A DNA stretch of 64,000 bases from Undaria pinnatifida (taxonomy: Eukaryota > Sar > Phaeophyceae > Laminariales > Alariaceae). This document shows, in pieces, positions 12,530 through 23,192 of this stretch. The notes beneath the pieces were generated by a model. The model did no database searches. It saw nothing but the letters and a program-made list of their open reading frames with translations, and was not told where the DNA came from. The DNA lies in the NCBI GenBank assembly GCA_012845835.1, contig JABAKD010000009.1, forward strand, positions 17,681,318 through 17,745,317, in the 5' to 3' direction. The position numbers and the translations under genes are program-made. Each line of letters begins with the position of its first letter. Positions within the stretch are counted from its first letter, which is position 1.

Positions 12530-13730
12530 CCTGCGGCCAAATCATTGGGACTGGCATCGCGTCAAAGTGAACAAGCTTGACCCAAGGCACTTGCGAACGT
12601 CACCTAACTAAGGCGTTTTGTTGGTTTACAGGGATCCTAGGTTCGGCAACATTGCGAGCGAGGAAGTAAGTGTTGGTTGTGCACACAATAGACGACCATT
12701 GCATATGTGTATTTAGTCGAAGTAGTCGTGAACACGACCACGATCATCTTCTGAAACGGTAAACACAAGCGAGCGGACGAGTGGGCGATGCCGTCACACT
12801 GATGCGTTTTCAGTAACTATATGCCCTTTTTCGTGGTTTCCCTGCGATCATGTATCACTCGGGCGGCTTCGTCCATTCGGAGGTGATGTCTTGCGGATTT
12901 ATTCGCATTCGATCCTTCTACACCTGAAGAAACGTAGTTGCCCTGCATAGGCACTACATACTCATGACCGGCGTGCCGTAGGATGATGACGTGGTCCCTG
13001 CCACCAAAATCATGCACCACACACACCGATGTTCGCATTTCGGGACCGGATGAAACCTACACAGACTGAATTATATTTGCACGAGGTTTGCTGTTAGTTT
13101 CAAAGTTTAGATGTTCACGTTTGGGCTGGCCCCCGCAAAAAAGACCGTGACGGATGCCCCTCCGACTACCTCATCCGCTGTTTTGAGTTCGAACGGAGTG
13201 CTTCTTTCAGGGACCGAAGAGCCCTGGGCAGATCTCGCTGGTCCTCACGTTCACACCCTTTCTATGCAACTTAAAGATAGTCAAGGCCTTCACGTGCGTG
13301 GTCTGGTGATCTCTCGATCACCTCCAGCCGTCTAGCTTCCCTATGCAGACCTAACAATATTAATGCGATCCACGTGAAACAAAAATAAGACGTACTCCAA
13401 TGTCATATCCGGTACAAACTCCCCGATCAGCTCTTGATGGACGGTATTCGCGAGGTAACGGCGGGGCGGGACAGTAAAACTGCTGTCAAAACCGGCCCCG
13501 CCGTCCCGTCCTGCCGATGGATGTTTTGTGATTCTGAGTAACCTTGTAATATACACATGCATTCCATTGCGTTGACAAGCTCACCAGTGAAAGAGGACAC
13601 GGGTTGAAACGACATCTCACTGCAGAAGCTATAAGTTGAGGAGTAAACCCCACGATGGACATTCTTGGTAACGAGAGCACTTGTTTGCGGCACTGCGGCT
13701 GTATTTGAAGACGCGATATCCATTGAGGGG
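12530..13730. other. No gene recognised
   Basis: Short open frames exist on both strands (for example 13111-13335 on + and 13427-13723 on -), but none has a recognisable domain, splice context or coding-like composition. I treat the stretch as non-coding or decayed transposon DNA. The sequence GAGGGGGAG just before 13737 resembles a polypurine tract in front of an LTR. Confidence 0.4.
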
Positions 13731-13736
13731 GAGTGT

Positions 13737-13955
13737 TAAGAAATAGGTATCGTCAGCCTATTGCCATTATCATTGTTCGGTAGCGAATGTACAGCTCCCT
13801 GTTAACACTTGCTGCAGCGCCACAGCAGTAACAGGTACCGTACAGATTTGTTCATCAGTGCGACATTGCCATCTTATTCTGGTAATCAATGCGTATCGTT
13901 GCATAGGCAAAACCTACCGGATTCAAAGTACCAGGTTATGCTTGCACAAACCGTG
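13737..13955 (+). repeat. LTR-like sequence, forward copy
   Basis: It begins TGTTAAGAAATAGGTATCGTC immediately after a G-rich tract and matches, in inverted orientation, the sequence ending at 15950. About 215 bases are shared with scattered differences. The TGTTA start and preceding purine tract fit a copia-type 3' LTR, but no matching element body or target duplication is visible. Confidence 0.55.
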
Positions 13956-14099
13956 GATTCGAGGCTCACCGACTCCCGATTTTTTTGGGGGGTAGGGCTT
14001 TTTTGTTTTGGTTTTTTTAGGGGTGAGATTTTTTTTATGATAGGGTGACAACGTATTAATTTAAGCTCACATGTCATGTAAAATGTTGTGGTGACAGAA

Positions 14100-15080
14100 T
14101 TGTTATTTTTTGGGTGGAACTTTTACATTATATCTATTAGATCACTGCTGTCTTCATACTCCCGATGTATACCAAAACCCGCCACTATAGTGAAAAATAA
14201 AATGAAATAATAATAATGTAAAACCACCCCCAGGTAGAGAAAACTTACTTACGCACTTGACCATAAGTACCAACAACCCTGACCAAGCCATCCATCCGTA
14301 AACCATCCACCATACATATGGTAGAGCAATATAGTGGAAACTACAGAAACAAAGTTATAAAATAGATATGATAGTTTACTTCAAAATCCCCCATCTAAAG
14401 TAAAAATACTAACACCAATCATTGTAGTAGTGGAAAAAAACATGTGTTTATAAAAGAAAAGGATCCCTCTCATTAAAAAAAAAAAAAAATCACCCACATA
14501 GCATAGTACAAGTACCAGCAAGCAGCTTCAAAATATGAGTACTGACTCGAAATTCGTCGATCTCACACCTGACGTCCTGAAAATATATTTATTTATTTAT
14601 TTATTACTTTTATATATTAGCGTGACAGCGTATCAATTTGGAACCATGGGTTCGTGTCCCACAGACTTTTTGGTTCTTTTGAGGGGGGAGTAGCTGACTT
14701 TAATTCTCGAATGCTGCATTAAGAGTAACATATAAGATAACTAATAATATTCTGTATTCGTACTCTTCCCGATATTAAAGCCGGGGGAAGAAAAAACAAA
14801 ATAAAACGCCTACCATACATATGATAGAGCAGTATAGTGAAAACTACAGTATCAAATTTATAAAGTATATGTGATGTTTGATCTAGCTCAAAATTCCCTA
14901 GTTGAAGTATAAATATCAACACTTACCACTATGGTGGACGAAAAATAGGACCCCTCCCAATAATAAACTCACCCATGTAGTATATCACAAGTACCAACAA
15001 CGCAGCTTGCCAAGATGAGTATTGACCTGAAATTCGTCGAACTCACGGCTGACGTCCTTGAAATATATATTTCTTAATAA
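14100..15080. repeat. AT-rich dispersed repeat family, copy 1
   Basis: AT-rich DNA built from recurring modules: CTAAAGTAAAAAT.CCAACACC, GGACCCCTCCCAATAAAAA, ACAAGTACCAACAACGCAGC, AAATTCGTCGAACTCAC.GCTGACGTCC. The modules occur twice here. Near 14620-14670 a stretch TGACAGCGTATCAATTTGGAACC then GGGTTCGTGTCCCAC followed by T runs resembles a tRNA T-arm (RNA polymerase III B box) and terminator. Related copies lie at 46100-46830 and 61790-62700. No protein is encoded. Confidence 0.7.
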
Positions 15081-15092
15081 AATAGTGCAGCA

Positions 15093-15262
15093 ACGCGTCC
15101 GTGAATGTGCTGGTGGACACTAGCGCGTTCGGTCACTATTTCGATGATGTCACCATCCCCAGACTGCGTAATAGGTTGCACGACTACAAGATCTTGGATA
15201 CGCCAAAAACAATCTCAACCGCCGGCGGAGGGGGGTTGATTCGCACAGCGCAGGGGCTTCTC
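15093..15262 (+). pseudogene. Copia-type protease fragment
   Basis: The + frame reads VNVLVDTSAFGHYFDDVTIP and continues with a Gly-rich stretch before a stop. This resembles the retroviral-type aspartic protease of Ty1/copia polyproteins, whose active site is normally an Asp-Ser/Thr-Gly triad; here the third residue is Ser. Upstream and downstream sequence does not continue the polyprotein, so it is a relic lying between the two inverted LTR-like copies. Confidence 0.5.
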
Positions 15263-15724
15263 CGGGGCTCATAACCTATTAAATAATACCACCAGATGAT
15301 GCTCCGCAGTAGGCTGCAAAGGCTGGTGCAGCCGTTTGACCGACCGAGCAGACAAGCTGTGTCGAGGATGTGAAGAGTTGATGACGCTTGAAAAAGGTGC
15401 CGCTTGTGGGCCTGAAAACCTTAGGACGATCAACTGTGATAAGTTTAGATGCTGGATGACAAGTGTGAGCAGGAGAGGGTGCTGCAACTTGTTTCCTCGA
15501 CGTGTACCGAGTTTCTCGTTGCAGAACCTTTCGTGTGTTATGTCTAGATTACTGATTGTGCTCGAGAAGCCTACAGACAGTTTCGGGACTGCCAAGAACT
15601 TTCCGTGTTAGTTCTCGAATATTCCTAAAACACGATCTACGTAGAACGCTCACCCTAGAACATAAAACCGCGACTACAGGGACAACGATTCCTGTATGTA
15701 GTGAGCAGAATCAATATCACGGCT

Positions 15725-15950
15725 GCTGTTTTTTTGTGCAGCATAACGTGGTTCTTGGAATCCGGTAGGTTTTGCCCATGCTACGACATGCATTGACTAC
15801 GATAATAAGATGGCAATGTCATACTAATGAACAAATCTGTAGGCTACCTGATATTGGTGTGGCACTGCAGCAAGTGCTAACAGGGAGCTGTATATTCGCT
15901 ACCGAACATTGATAATGGCAATAGGCTGACGATACCTATTTCTTAACACC
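15725..15950 (-). repeat. LTR-like sequence, inverted copy
   Basis: On the - strand it starts TGTTAAGAAATAGGTATCGTC at 15950 and parallels 13737-13955 through CTACCGGATTC. Together with the forward copy it encloses about 1.8 kb that holds the AT-rich repeat and a protease fragment. No target duplication was found, so the pair may be two independent insertions. Confidence 0.55.
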
Positions 15951-16069
15951 GATCGCGCGTATTACAAGGTGTGTGTCCTCATTAAGAATATATAGGTCGG
16001 CGACTCGCCTTAGAACTACACCGTAGCTTGTACCAGGGTCAACAGGGTGATGTTAATCAATCTGTCTGT

Positions 16070-16440
16070 GCGCGGAAACTATAAAACCCGTTTTTGAGGA
16101 GGACAAGATCTGACTGCTGTGGAATGGAATGCATCAGTTTATCATGTGTATCCTGTAAGCCGTACAACCGGTGAGAGGAGGGCGGAGTTTTTAAGGGGGG
16201 GCGGGGGCGGGAGATTGAGAAGGCGGCGGGGGTGGTGGGATCAATATGTGTGCGGAAACCATTAAACCCGTTTTGAGGGAGACAAAATCTGTCGGCTGTA
16301 GAAGGAATACATCACTTTGTCATGTATTTCTGTAAGTCGTACAACCGGTGAGGGGAGGGCGGAGTTTTTGAGGGGGGGGCGCGGGCGGAGAGGAGGGGGG
16401 TTGAAAAATAGGGGGAGAGGGGGCGCGGGGGGCGGGGTGT
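16070..16440. repeat. Imperfect tandem duplication with G-rich tail
   Basis: Two copies of about 175 bases, each beginning near ATAAAACCCGTTTT / ATTAAACCCGTTTT and running through GTACAACCGGTGAG and AGGGCGGAGTTTTT into runs of seven or more G. The G runs on one strand could form G-quadruplexes. There is no open frame of interest. Confidence 0.7.
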
Positions 16441-16769
16441 ACTCAGTTTGTGCATGGCCGTAGTCGTATGACCATAGACCCTCGCATTCATACTATGCCG
16501 GGACGGATTACGTCAAGTTTTCACCAACCAGGCAGACATTGCTTGCACCAAGCGCGAAACGCCGTGGGGTGTTCGGCGAGTCGCATGAAGGGTGAACTGC
16601 ATCCTTCCAAGAACCGCTCGTAACGCGGGCTTCGGCACCGTGTGCCCTCTTTCTTGCTTATGGATGACAGCGTCAATGAGTTACTTTGTTTTATGGTGTG
16701 GCCACTCCAGAGACAGCGTAATGGGTATTGATATTTTTATTTTTTTCCTTCTTTCCTTGTTTTTCACAC

Positions 16770-16905
16770 TTCCAACACTTTCCAGCTCCTGGACAAGCCA
16801 TGGTCACAGGTGTCGTCCCTTCTTCCCCCCGGTTCTCGCCTTCAATTTTTATCGCGCATAGGGTTCAGCAATCCCACTTCTCGTCGATTTTTCATCGAGT
16901 GCTGC
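16770..16905 (+). repeat. Dispersed repeat, copy 2
   Basis: This is the forward counterpart of 11595-11735. It includes CCTGGACAAGCCATGGTCAC, CTTCAATTTTTATCGCGCAT and GGGTTCAGCAATCCCAC. The two copies are about 5 kb apart in opposite orientation. Confidence 0.7.
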
Positions 16906-16984
16906 TAACTCACGCCCCCGCGCTTTCCGCAAGTCAGTTTGTGCGCAAAAAAAAGTGCCCACGAATTTATACGAGTATGAACTC

Positions 16985-17062
16985 GGGGGGGCTCGAACTC
17001 ACGAAACTGACCTATACCAGGCTCGAGGGTAGCCTGATACGCCACCGGCGCGACCGGCAATG
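16985..17062 (-). ncRNA. tRNA-like (SINE-type) sequence
   Basis: On the - strand TGGCGTATCAGG resembles an RNA polymerase III A box, and GAGTTCGAGCCCC, about 40 bases downstream, resembles a B box. The 5' and 3' ends do not pair into a clean acceptor stem, so a functional tRNA is unlikely. A tRNA-derived short interspersed element or decayed tRNA fits better. Confidence 0.35.
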
Positions 17063-17329
17063 TAACTGCCTCGTGGGTGCCTTACCATATTAACACTATG
17101 TGATGCGATCATTCCCCTTGTGTGGAGATAGGGTTCTCCACCCCGCACAATATGATCTAACTCTATAACCATCATGGTGACCGCCAAAAAAACAATAAAC
17201 GGTACTCTGGTTGTCTAGCTCAGCAGTGATTGGCATGTTTTACAGCGTTGTTGCCAACCAACGCCAACCCCAATATATATAATGTTTTACAGCCTCGGCG
17301 CCAACCGAGGCCAACTATTATATGCATAT

Positions 17330-17730
17330 TTCAAGAGGGGGCGGGGGGGGGGGGGGGTTCCAACGGCTTTAGGTCGCATAAATGTATAGCAGGTTACTGT
17401 AGGCCTGGTGCTAGGTGTAGGCGATGGCGGGGGTGGTTGGGATGGAGGGCTTCGGGGGGGAAGTGGGTTTAAACTTGAAGACCATACCATAAATGAATTC
17501 GAGCTACCGCATGGATGTCTCGAAAGGTAAAGAGGTGATATCACCTGTCGGGTAGTTAGTGTTTATTACTGTGGCAGATTTTGATTTCAGGCGGGGCGGT
17601 GGAGGAGGGGGAGGGTGCTTTTGTGTGCGTGTGTGTACGTGGGGGGTGATTTTTGGTGGGGCGGCGGGGGAGGGGTGTGTGGTGGTTGGGGGGGGAGGGA
17701 CCGGAGGTGGATGCGAGCAAAATATTCTAC
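17330..17730. repeat. G-rich low-complexity region
   Basis: Runs of G, including about 14 consecutive G near 17345 and repeated GGGG(A/C)GGGG blocks to 17700. Open frames here are Gly-rich or, on the other strand, Pro-rich phantoms. Confidence 0.7.
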
Positions 17731-17749
17731 CTGCATGTTAGATGCAGAT

Positions 17750-18470
17750 GCCTAATATTTCAAAGATAAACTATGAGGTGAATGGGAGAGAAATGTGTTG
17801 TTACGTGACGTTGCATGTTTTACGTTAATAGAGTGCGAAAAACGTTCTTCGGAAAAAAAGTACTTTCCTTCCGCTAAAAAACGCTACGTCATTTACATGA
17901 TAGAACTAAGTACCAATTCGATCCTGCTGGCCGGTAAGACTTCCGTACCTGCTGGCGGGCCTTTCATGGTTTTGTTGCCTGCTGGTGGGCCTTTTAACAT
18001 TTTCGCCGCTGTCCGTGCCTGCTGGTGGGCTTTGCGTATTGTAGTTAATGTCGTCACAGCTGATGTTTCGTTGCAGGTTCCGTCACAGCTGTCCTTCTGT
18101 GCAACAGCTGACGTTTGGAATAGAGGTGCTGGGCAAGGTGCGTCTTGCATTTTTTTTTCAAGTATGCGTCAGACCTATCAACCGTCACCTTTTCAAAATT
18201 CGCATGGCCACCAAGTGACCACTCGCAACTCTTCTAATAGCTTATGTCTGGCTCAAACCTCTGCGGCAGTCTGTAGAGAGAGCAGAGTGCAGCGTGCAGA
18301 AAACCACTACTACAATGGTACTACCGCCCCCCGTGTGGCACCACCTGAAGGCCCCTGCGCAGAGCTCTGCCCCCCATGGTCGGTCAGTATGCCTCTCTGG
18401 GTGTGCTGATCCCGGAATCCGATTTGATTTGTGTTTATTGGTTGACCTCGCCCGTGCCAGATGCATCGCA
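17750..18470. other. No gene recognised
   Basis: A + frame of about 200 codons (17795-18409) is open but has low complexity and a repeated PAGGPF motif from a short tandem sequence (CCTGCTGG.GGGCCTTT, three times near 17945-18030). Nothing identifies it as a gene. Confidence 0.4.
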
Positions 18471-18478
18471 GCAGCCAG

Positions 18479-18960
18479 CAGCCTGTCAGTGCACTACTAC
18501 AGTACTGACGACTGGTAGAATTGTGGCCTCGGGAAAAACTTAACCTCGGCCGACTCTAACGGCACTTGTCGGGGCGAAGCTCCTCCGAGGATCAAATATA
18601 TACGCCCGTGGCTCGCTCTGCTTCCGCAGCTGTCTCTGCCTCAAATGTTTGTGTCGTGTCTGTTACAGCTCTGCTGCGTTACCGCTGTTTTCTACACCTA
18701 CGCACGATCACATAGCCGGCAGCCTGTCAATGCACTATTATTACAGTACTAACGACTGGTAGAATTGTGGCCTCGGGAAAAACTTAACCTCGGCGGACTC
18801 TAACGGCACTCGTCGGGGCGAAGCGCCTCCGAGGATCAAATATATACGCCCGTGGCTCGCTCTGCTTCCGCAGCTGTCTCTGCCTCGGATGTTTGTGTTG
18901 TGTCTGTTACAGCTCTGCTGCGTTATCGCTGTTTTCTACACCTCCTACGCGCGATCCACA
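18479..18960. repeat. Direct tandem duplication, period about 241 bp
   Basis: CAGCCTGTCA at 18479 and 18720 begin two long, nearly identical copies that share CTGGTAGAATTGTGGCCTCG, TCGGGGCGAAGC and ATATATACGCCCGTGGCTCG. There is a small indel at the start. No coding function is visible. Confidence 0.8.
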
Positions 18961-19039
18961 TGTATGTTGTTGTGATCGCGTCGTCTGTTACGATTTTTTC
19001 CTTTTTGCCTTCCACAAGAAACGCTGCTTTAAAAAAAGG

Positions 19040-19560
19040 CTGCTGCTGCAGCTTGTCCAACACACGCAGGCTGCGGGAGGGTTTCCAGTACTCTGCTGCG
19101 GTATTGTGCGGCGGTCGGGGTTCGCGCGTCTTAAGTTGTTGCTGCCGTCGCGATAGTATACCGAAAAAACAGCAAATCGCTTCGCACATCAAAACGTACC
19201 AGCAAATTATTGCGCATGGGTAGATAGTGCTGGTGGCTCGAGTTGTTGCTGCCGCCGCGAGAGTATACCGAAACAGCAAATCGCGTCACACATCAAAATG
19301 TGCCGAAAAATTCTTGCGCATGGGTAGCTGGCCGTCAGGGACCAGGCCATCTGCACTACTATCTACCCATCCATGCGCAACAATTTTCCGGTACATTTTG
19401 ATGTGCGAAGCGATTTGCTGTTTTGGTATACTCTCGTGGCGGCAGCAACAACTCGAGATGCGCGAACCCCGACCGCCGCACAATACTCGTACCACAGCAG
19501 AGTACTGGAAACCCTCCCGTAGCCTGCGTATATTGGAAAAACTGCAGCAGCAGGGGCCAC
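19040..19560. repeat. Large foldback (inverted repeat)
   Basis: The left arm 19040-19225 (CTGCAGCTTGTCCAACACAC...GCATGGGTAGATAGTG) is mirrored by the right arm 19345-19560 (CACTACTATCTACCC...AAAACTGCAGCAG). The loop 19226-19345 carries a third partial copy in the left orientation. Arms of about 190 bases could form a long hairpin in RNA or DNA. No transposase or target duplication is seen. Confidence 0.7.
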
Positions 19561-19574
19561 CTGCACTATCTGCA

Positions 19575-20290
19575 TGTTTTATGGAAGTTCATAAAAGCTT
19601 CCACGCTTCCATGCCATGGAAAACTTCGTGGAAGCTTCCGTGGAAGCTTTCGTGGCAGTTTCCATGGAAGTTACTTCCACGGAAATGGAACTTATTTTCA
19701 CGGAAGCTTCTGTGAAAGCTTCCGTGAAAGCTTCCGTGGAATTTGCAGAAAAACAACTCTCACGGAAGCTTTCACGGAAGCTTGCGTGGACGTAAATTTC
19801 TTGTGAAAGCAAATTATTTCAACAAAAGCTTCCGGGAAAAAAATCGTGAAAAGTTCCGTGTAAGCAAATTACTTCCACGAAAGCTTCCATGGAAGTAGCT
19901 GCAGCGAAAGCTTCCGTGAAAGCAAAATACGTCCACGCAAGCTTCCGTGAAAGCCACCACTACTTTCACGGAAAAAAAAAAGTGGATGTTCCGTGGAATC
20001 GTCCATGACAGCTGCTCCCACGGAGCCGTGGACAGACACAGCATCCCGGGAAGCTTCCGGGGAAGGGACGGAAGTTTCCACCGAAAGAAAAAGTAGTGCA
20101 TGCGCTTGCCGGAAAGCTCCCATGGAAGCTACTGGCACGTCCATGTTTAAAACGTTAAAGGTATTACAACATCTCCCTCCGGCAATCTCACCAAAGGCAC
20201 GGAAGCTTCAACGGGTCAGTGGGAACCAGTACAATTAATTGCCAAGCTCCCATGGAATCCGTGGAATCTCCCGCGCAAAATTGCATGCGC
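19575..20290. repeat. Field of short palindromes based on GGAAGCTTCC
   Basis: Dozens of degenerate copies of (T)GGAAGCTTCC(G/A)TGGAA-type units, alternating AAGCTTCC and GGAAGCTT with CATGGAAG variants, fill this stretch. Each unit is a near palindrome centred on AAGCTT. Frames across it encode phantom peptides rich in WKL/GSF. It lies immediately left of the first virus-like gene. Confidence 0.75.
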
Positions 20291-20420
20291 TTCCACCACC
20301 AAAATGAACAAGGAGGCGGGAGGTCCCGCAAAACGTATACCACACAAAAAAGGGCGACCCCGGTCCTCCCGGTCTTCGGTCCTCTGCCCGTGCTCTGTAC
20401 TATGTGAACCTTCTAATTCC

Positions 20421-20733
20421 ATGAAGGCATCCTACGTGGGATACAGCGACCCGCCTCAGACCGAAGACGAGGGTGTGAGAGACTTGACGGACTCTGAAGA
20501 AGGTGATTTCACAGATACAGAATCACGTGACAGCTCGTACGGATCCGCTCCGGCCACAAGCTCGTCCGAAGAAGAAGACGATGACACCGACTACTCTACG
20601 GACACAGATCCACCAGATAGATGGCGAAACATGTGAAGACGAACAAGAAGATATGGACGACATCCTCGAGTGGGGCACGCTCACTGCCGACGCCTCTGAT
20701 CGTTACGTTTCCGAAGACGATCAAGATTTATGA
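20421..20733 (+). pseudogene. Acidic virus-like protein, frameshifted
   Basis: A short, strongly acidic product rich in Asp, Glu and Ser (…TSSSEEEDDDTDYSTDTD). The acidic character moves into another + frame near 20610 (…EDEQEDMDDILEWGT…SEDDQDL) and ends at 20733, suggesting one gene of about 100 residues with a single frameshift. The start could be as early as 20304, where the same frame has a basic leader. Function is unknown; acidic low-complexity proteins are common among large DNA viruses but this is not diagnostic. It is the first gene of the compact block. Confidence 0.45.
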
Positions 20734-20792
20734 TTTCGCGTTCACAGACCGACTTACCTTTGCTCACCGATGTTAGATGTACATAGATACAG

Positions 20793-21360
20793 ATGTTCAA
20801 AAACATAGGATCAAGAGCTTTCAGCGGAGGCACCAGAGGTGCCCTGTTCGGAATCGCGGGAGGTTTTGTTCTCGGAGCGGTTGAAAAGTTTTCTCGGACG
20901 GTCTACCTACCGTTGATGTCGTGACATGGGAAGACAACCGTGGACAAACCAAGAAGTTTTCCGATCTCGACGTACACGAGTCTTTTGACATTTACAAAGA
21001 CCTCGTCACCTTGAACAACGCCAGGCAGTGCGACACGGAAGCTTTCAACGACGCGTGCAGACACATACAAAGCGTCGTTTATCTTTACAAACGCTTTCTC
21101 GACCACGGAGAGCAAGCTGGATTCAACAAAGATAACAAACTAATCCATCATGGTGACCAAGAGCATGAACGCCCTCCTTTTATCTTGCAGAGCCAAGAAC
21201 TACCCGGAGAGTTCCACTGTGGAAGAATCGGTGATGCACATTTACCTCACGTTCGAAGAGATCATTAATTAACGGGGTCAGGCACGTGTCGAAAGACGTT
21301 CTGCCGGAACTTTTATATCAGGATTTGTTCGTGTATTCAGACGCATTTATTTTCAACTTT
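20793..21360 (+). pseudogene. Virus-like protein of unknown function, frameshifted
   Basis: It starts MFKNIGSRAF with a Gly/Ala-rich hydrophobic segment (ALFGIAGGFVLGA), then continues in other + frames: a soluble part from 20921 (TWEDNRGQTKKFSDLDVHES...) and a part from 21150 (VTKSMNALLLSCRAKNYPES...VMHIYLTFEEIIN), then GVRHVSKDVLPELLYQ. Two or three frameshifts are needed to join them. It precedes the gene at 21422 by a short gap, in the same direction. No family was recognised. Confidence 0.4.
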
Positions 21361-21421
21361 AGTCTACTTGTATCAGTCTTCATAATCCTAACATGTGACT
21401 ACATACAAGGCTTTCAACTCC

Positions 21422-21907
21422 ATGCTCGCTGAGTTTTTCCGCGATCTTGCAGACATTTTCGACGATTACGCCGTCATCACGGACGCCAAAACCATGCTCG
21501 ACGGATACATCGCCACCTACGAATTCACCACCGTGCCCATGGAAAATTTCATCGACGTGTTCGAGCCGCATGCAGACATCATCATGACCAAAGATCCCAA
21601 GTTATTCGATGTTTGCGAAATCCCCATGATTTCCGGCGGAGAGTTTAGTATGGCGACGGAATGGAAAGCGCTCGAAGACGACAACAGAGAAGCCATCTGA
21701 AACCACATCCAACAACTTTTCCTACCTGGAACAACGATTTTTTCCATGTCCGGCGAAGTACCAAGTTCCATCGAGTCGTTGGCAAACGGTTGCATGAAGA
21801 AAGTGGAGAACGGGGAGCTCACTGAGATCGAGGCACGAGACCCTATGGTTGTATTACAAGAGATTATGAAGAATCCTGAGTTGATGAACGCGTTGAACAC
21901 CAACTAA
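21422..21907 (+). pseudogene. Giant-virus-type small soluble protein with an in-frame TGA
   Basis: One + frame of about 161 codons runs from 21422 to TAA at 21907, interrupted only by TGA at 21698-21700. Before the stop: MLAEFFRDLADIFDDYAVIT and a later KDPKLFDVCEIP; after it: NHIQQLFLPGTTIF, then an acidic helical tail ending LMNALNTN. The pattern of a short soluble protein with a conserved Trp-x2-Ile-Gln-x-Leu segment reminds me of a small protein widespread in algal giant viruses; that is memory, not alignment. TGA stands where a Trp codon would fit the pattern, consistent with one G-to-A change. Codon use continues unchanged beyond the stop. Confidence 0.5.
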
Positions 21908-21949
21908 TAGGATATTTGCTCCTGTTACGGACAATGAGCGCACACAACA

Positions 21950-22482
21950 CTAAAATTCGAGGACATTCAAAGTCCCGGAATTTCTTCGATGCTTCAACAT
22001 GTCGTCCACGTCAAACCCGGTTGTTTTTATTCCTTGCCCATCCTTCTCCTCCCCGTCGTCGGTAGAATCACTCGCTACCACAGACATTTTTTTCGGCGTT
22101 TTCTCATTGACGTTGATGTATCTCTCAAATATTTGAGAGCAAACTCGCCGGCAGACTGCCCGTCGTACAGCATCATGTCGGGGTTCAGATCCTTCCCTGC
22201 GTTTCGCAATTGCTGAAAGAAATATCTGATGTTAACGACGGCAATGTCGCCGAGGCGTGACCGTGCCGTCGACCTGTGTCTCTGTGTGCGTTTCACACAC
22301 TTTGCTTTATGAGAATGCTGGTTCTTCCCCACAGGCTTCTCATAAAAGGGGCACTTGACCATATTTGGCACGCGAACGTCGGACGAGGACGGTAGTACAG
22401 TTTCGCACAGAGATTGGTAGATGTTCAGGGCGTCGTCGTTCATTTCAAGAAAAGAAAGACATCGACTGTATTCTATCAACAT
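21950..22482 (-). pseudogene. Virus-like protein with a possible metal-binding segment, frameshifted
   Basis: It starts at ATG 22482 (MLIEYSRCLSFLEMNDDALN) and includes CPFYEKPVGKNQHSHKAKC, a Cys/His arrangement that might bind zinc. Near 22075, in a run of A, the frame shifts, and the tail (SVVASDSTDDGEEKDGQG...) continues in another frame to a stop at 21950. The intended length is about 177 residues. It is convergent with the gene at 21422 and divergent from 22503, with 20 bases between the two start codons. Function is unknown. Confidence 0.45.
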
Positions 22483-22502
22483 GAAAAAATACGATAAGCA
22501 CT

Positions 22503-22835
22503 ATGGACAAAACATTTTCGCAGAACTTTCTTGGCCATGTCTCAAGATGGCAACAACAAACGATCGAAGCACTGAAAGTGAACAACCCCGAGTTCTATGA
22601 CATGGCGTGGCTGTTCGAGGGTGTGTTCTACGGAGACTGCAGATACCTATACTCCTCGCGGTCCGACAAATTCAAGTGCCTCTTCTCTAGCAGCAGGCTC
22701 AAAGGCACAGAGGAGTTCAAGGGAGCCATCGCCTACAGTGTCTCTCACCCCATGTCAAAAAAACACATTTTCGACATGACGAGGATTTTCTGTCACACCG
22801 GTGTTGTTCAGGTGGACAAGGAGGAACCAATCTAA
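22503..22835 (+). CDS. Virus-like protein, 110 aa, intact
   Basis: An uninterrupted frame begins MDKTFSQNFLGHVSRWQQQ and ends with VDKEEPI. It is rich in aromatic residues (FEGVFYGDCRYLYSSR) and has three Cys. It is one of the few genes in the block without a visible lesion. It lies 5 bases before the next start (22841), as expected of tightly packed viral genes. No domain was recognised. Confidence 0.5.
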   Translation: MDKTFSQNFLGHVSRWQQQTIEALKVNNPEFYDMAWLFEGVFYGDCRYLYSSRSDKFKCLFSSSRLKGTEEFKGAIAYSVSHPMSKKHIFDMTRIFCHTGVVQVDKEEPI

Positions 22836-22840
22836 AAACC

Positions 22841-23192
22841 ATGGAGAGGTACTCGGCTTTCCACTACTACAGTCCACAAGGAGAAATGGATGTCATTCGG
22901 CAGCTCGTGATGGACGTCATCAACCCCACAAACGCTCTGCAGGCACTCGAGTACGCGATTCATTCGGCGGTGTGCTCCGGTGACGGCGATTGCGATAGCG
23001 ACGCGGGACTTTTGTCGGACATTAAGAATTACATAGCAATCTACGCGTTCGTCGTTTTCAAGCACAAGAGCTTTTACGCGCTCTCGGGTCGGAAGCTTCT
23101 CCGGCGTCTCCGAGATATGCACGAGGGACGACCTCAACATCAAGGAAATCGATCTGCTCCAGTGCATCTACAAATTGTGCGAAAAAAAATGA
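22841..23192 (+). pseudogene. Virus-like protein, about 117 aa, frameshifted near the C-terminus
   Basis: It reads MERYSAFHYYSPQGEMDVIR and a helical body. Around 23090-23130 the plausible coding frame changes: the tail DDLNIKEIDLLQCIYKLCEKK ends at TGA 23190-23192, overlapping the ATG of the next gene (ATGA). If no shift is assumed, the frame instead runs on into the next gene and makes a 376-codon fusion. The overlapping stop/start favours two genes. Function is unknown. Confidence 0.4.

Noticed and set aside
13737-15950. One DNA transposon with 220-base terminal inverted repeats
   Set aside because: The ends look like LTRs (TGTTAAG after a G-rich tract), there is no target duplication, and the interior is other repeats, so two LTR relics in opposite orientation are more likely.
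17795-18409. A 204-codon + frame as a gene
   Set aside because: Low complexity with an internal short tandem repeat, and no recognisable domain or splice context.
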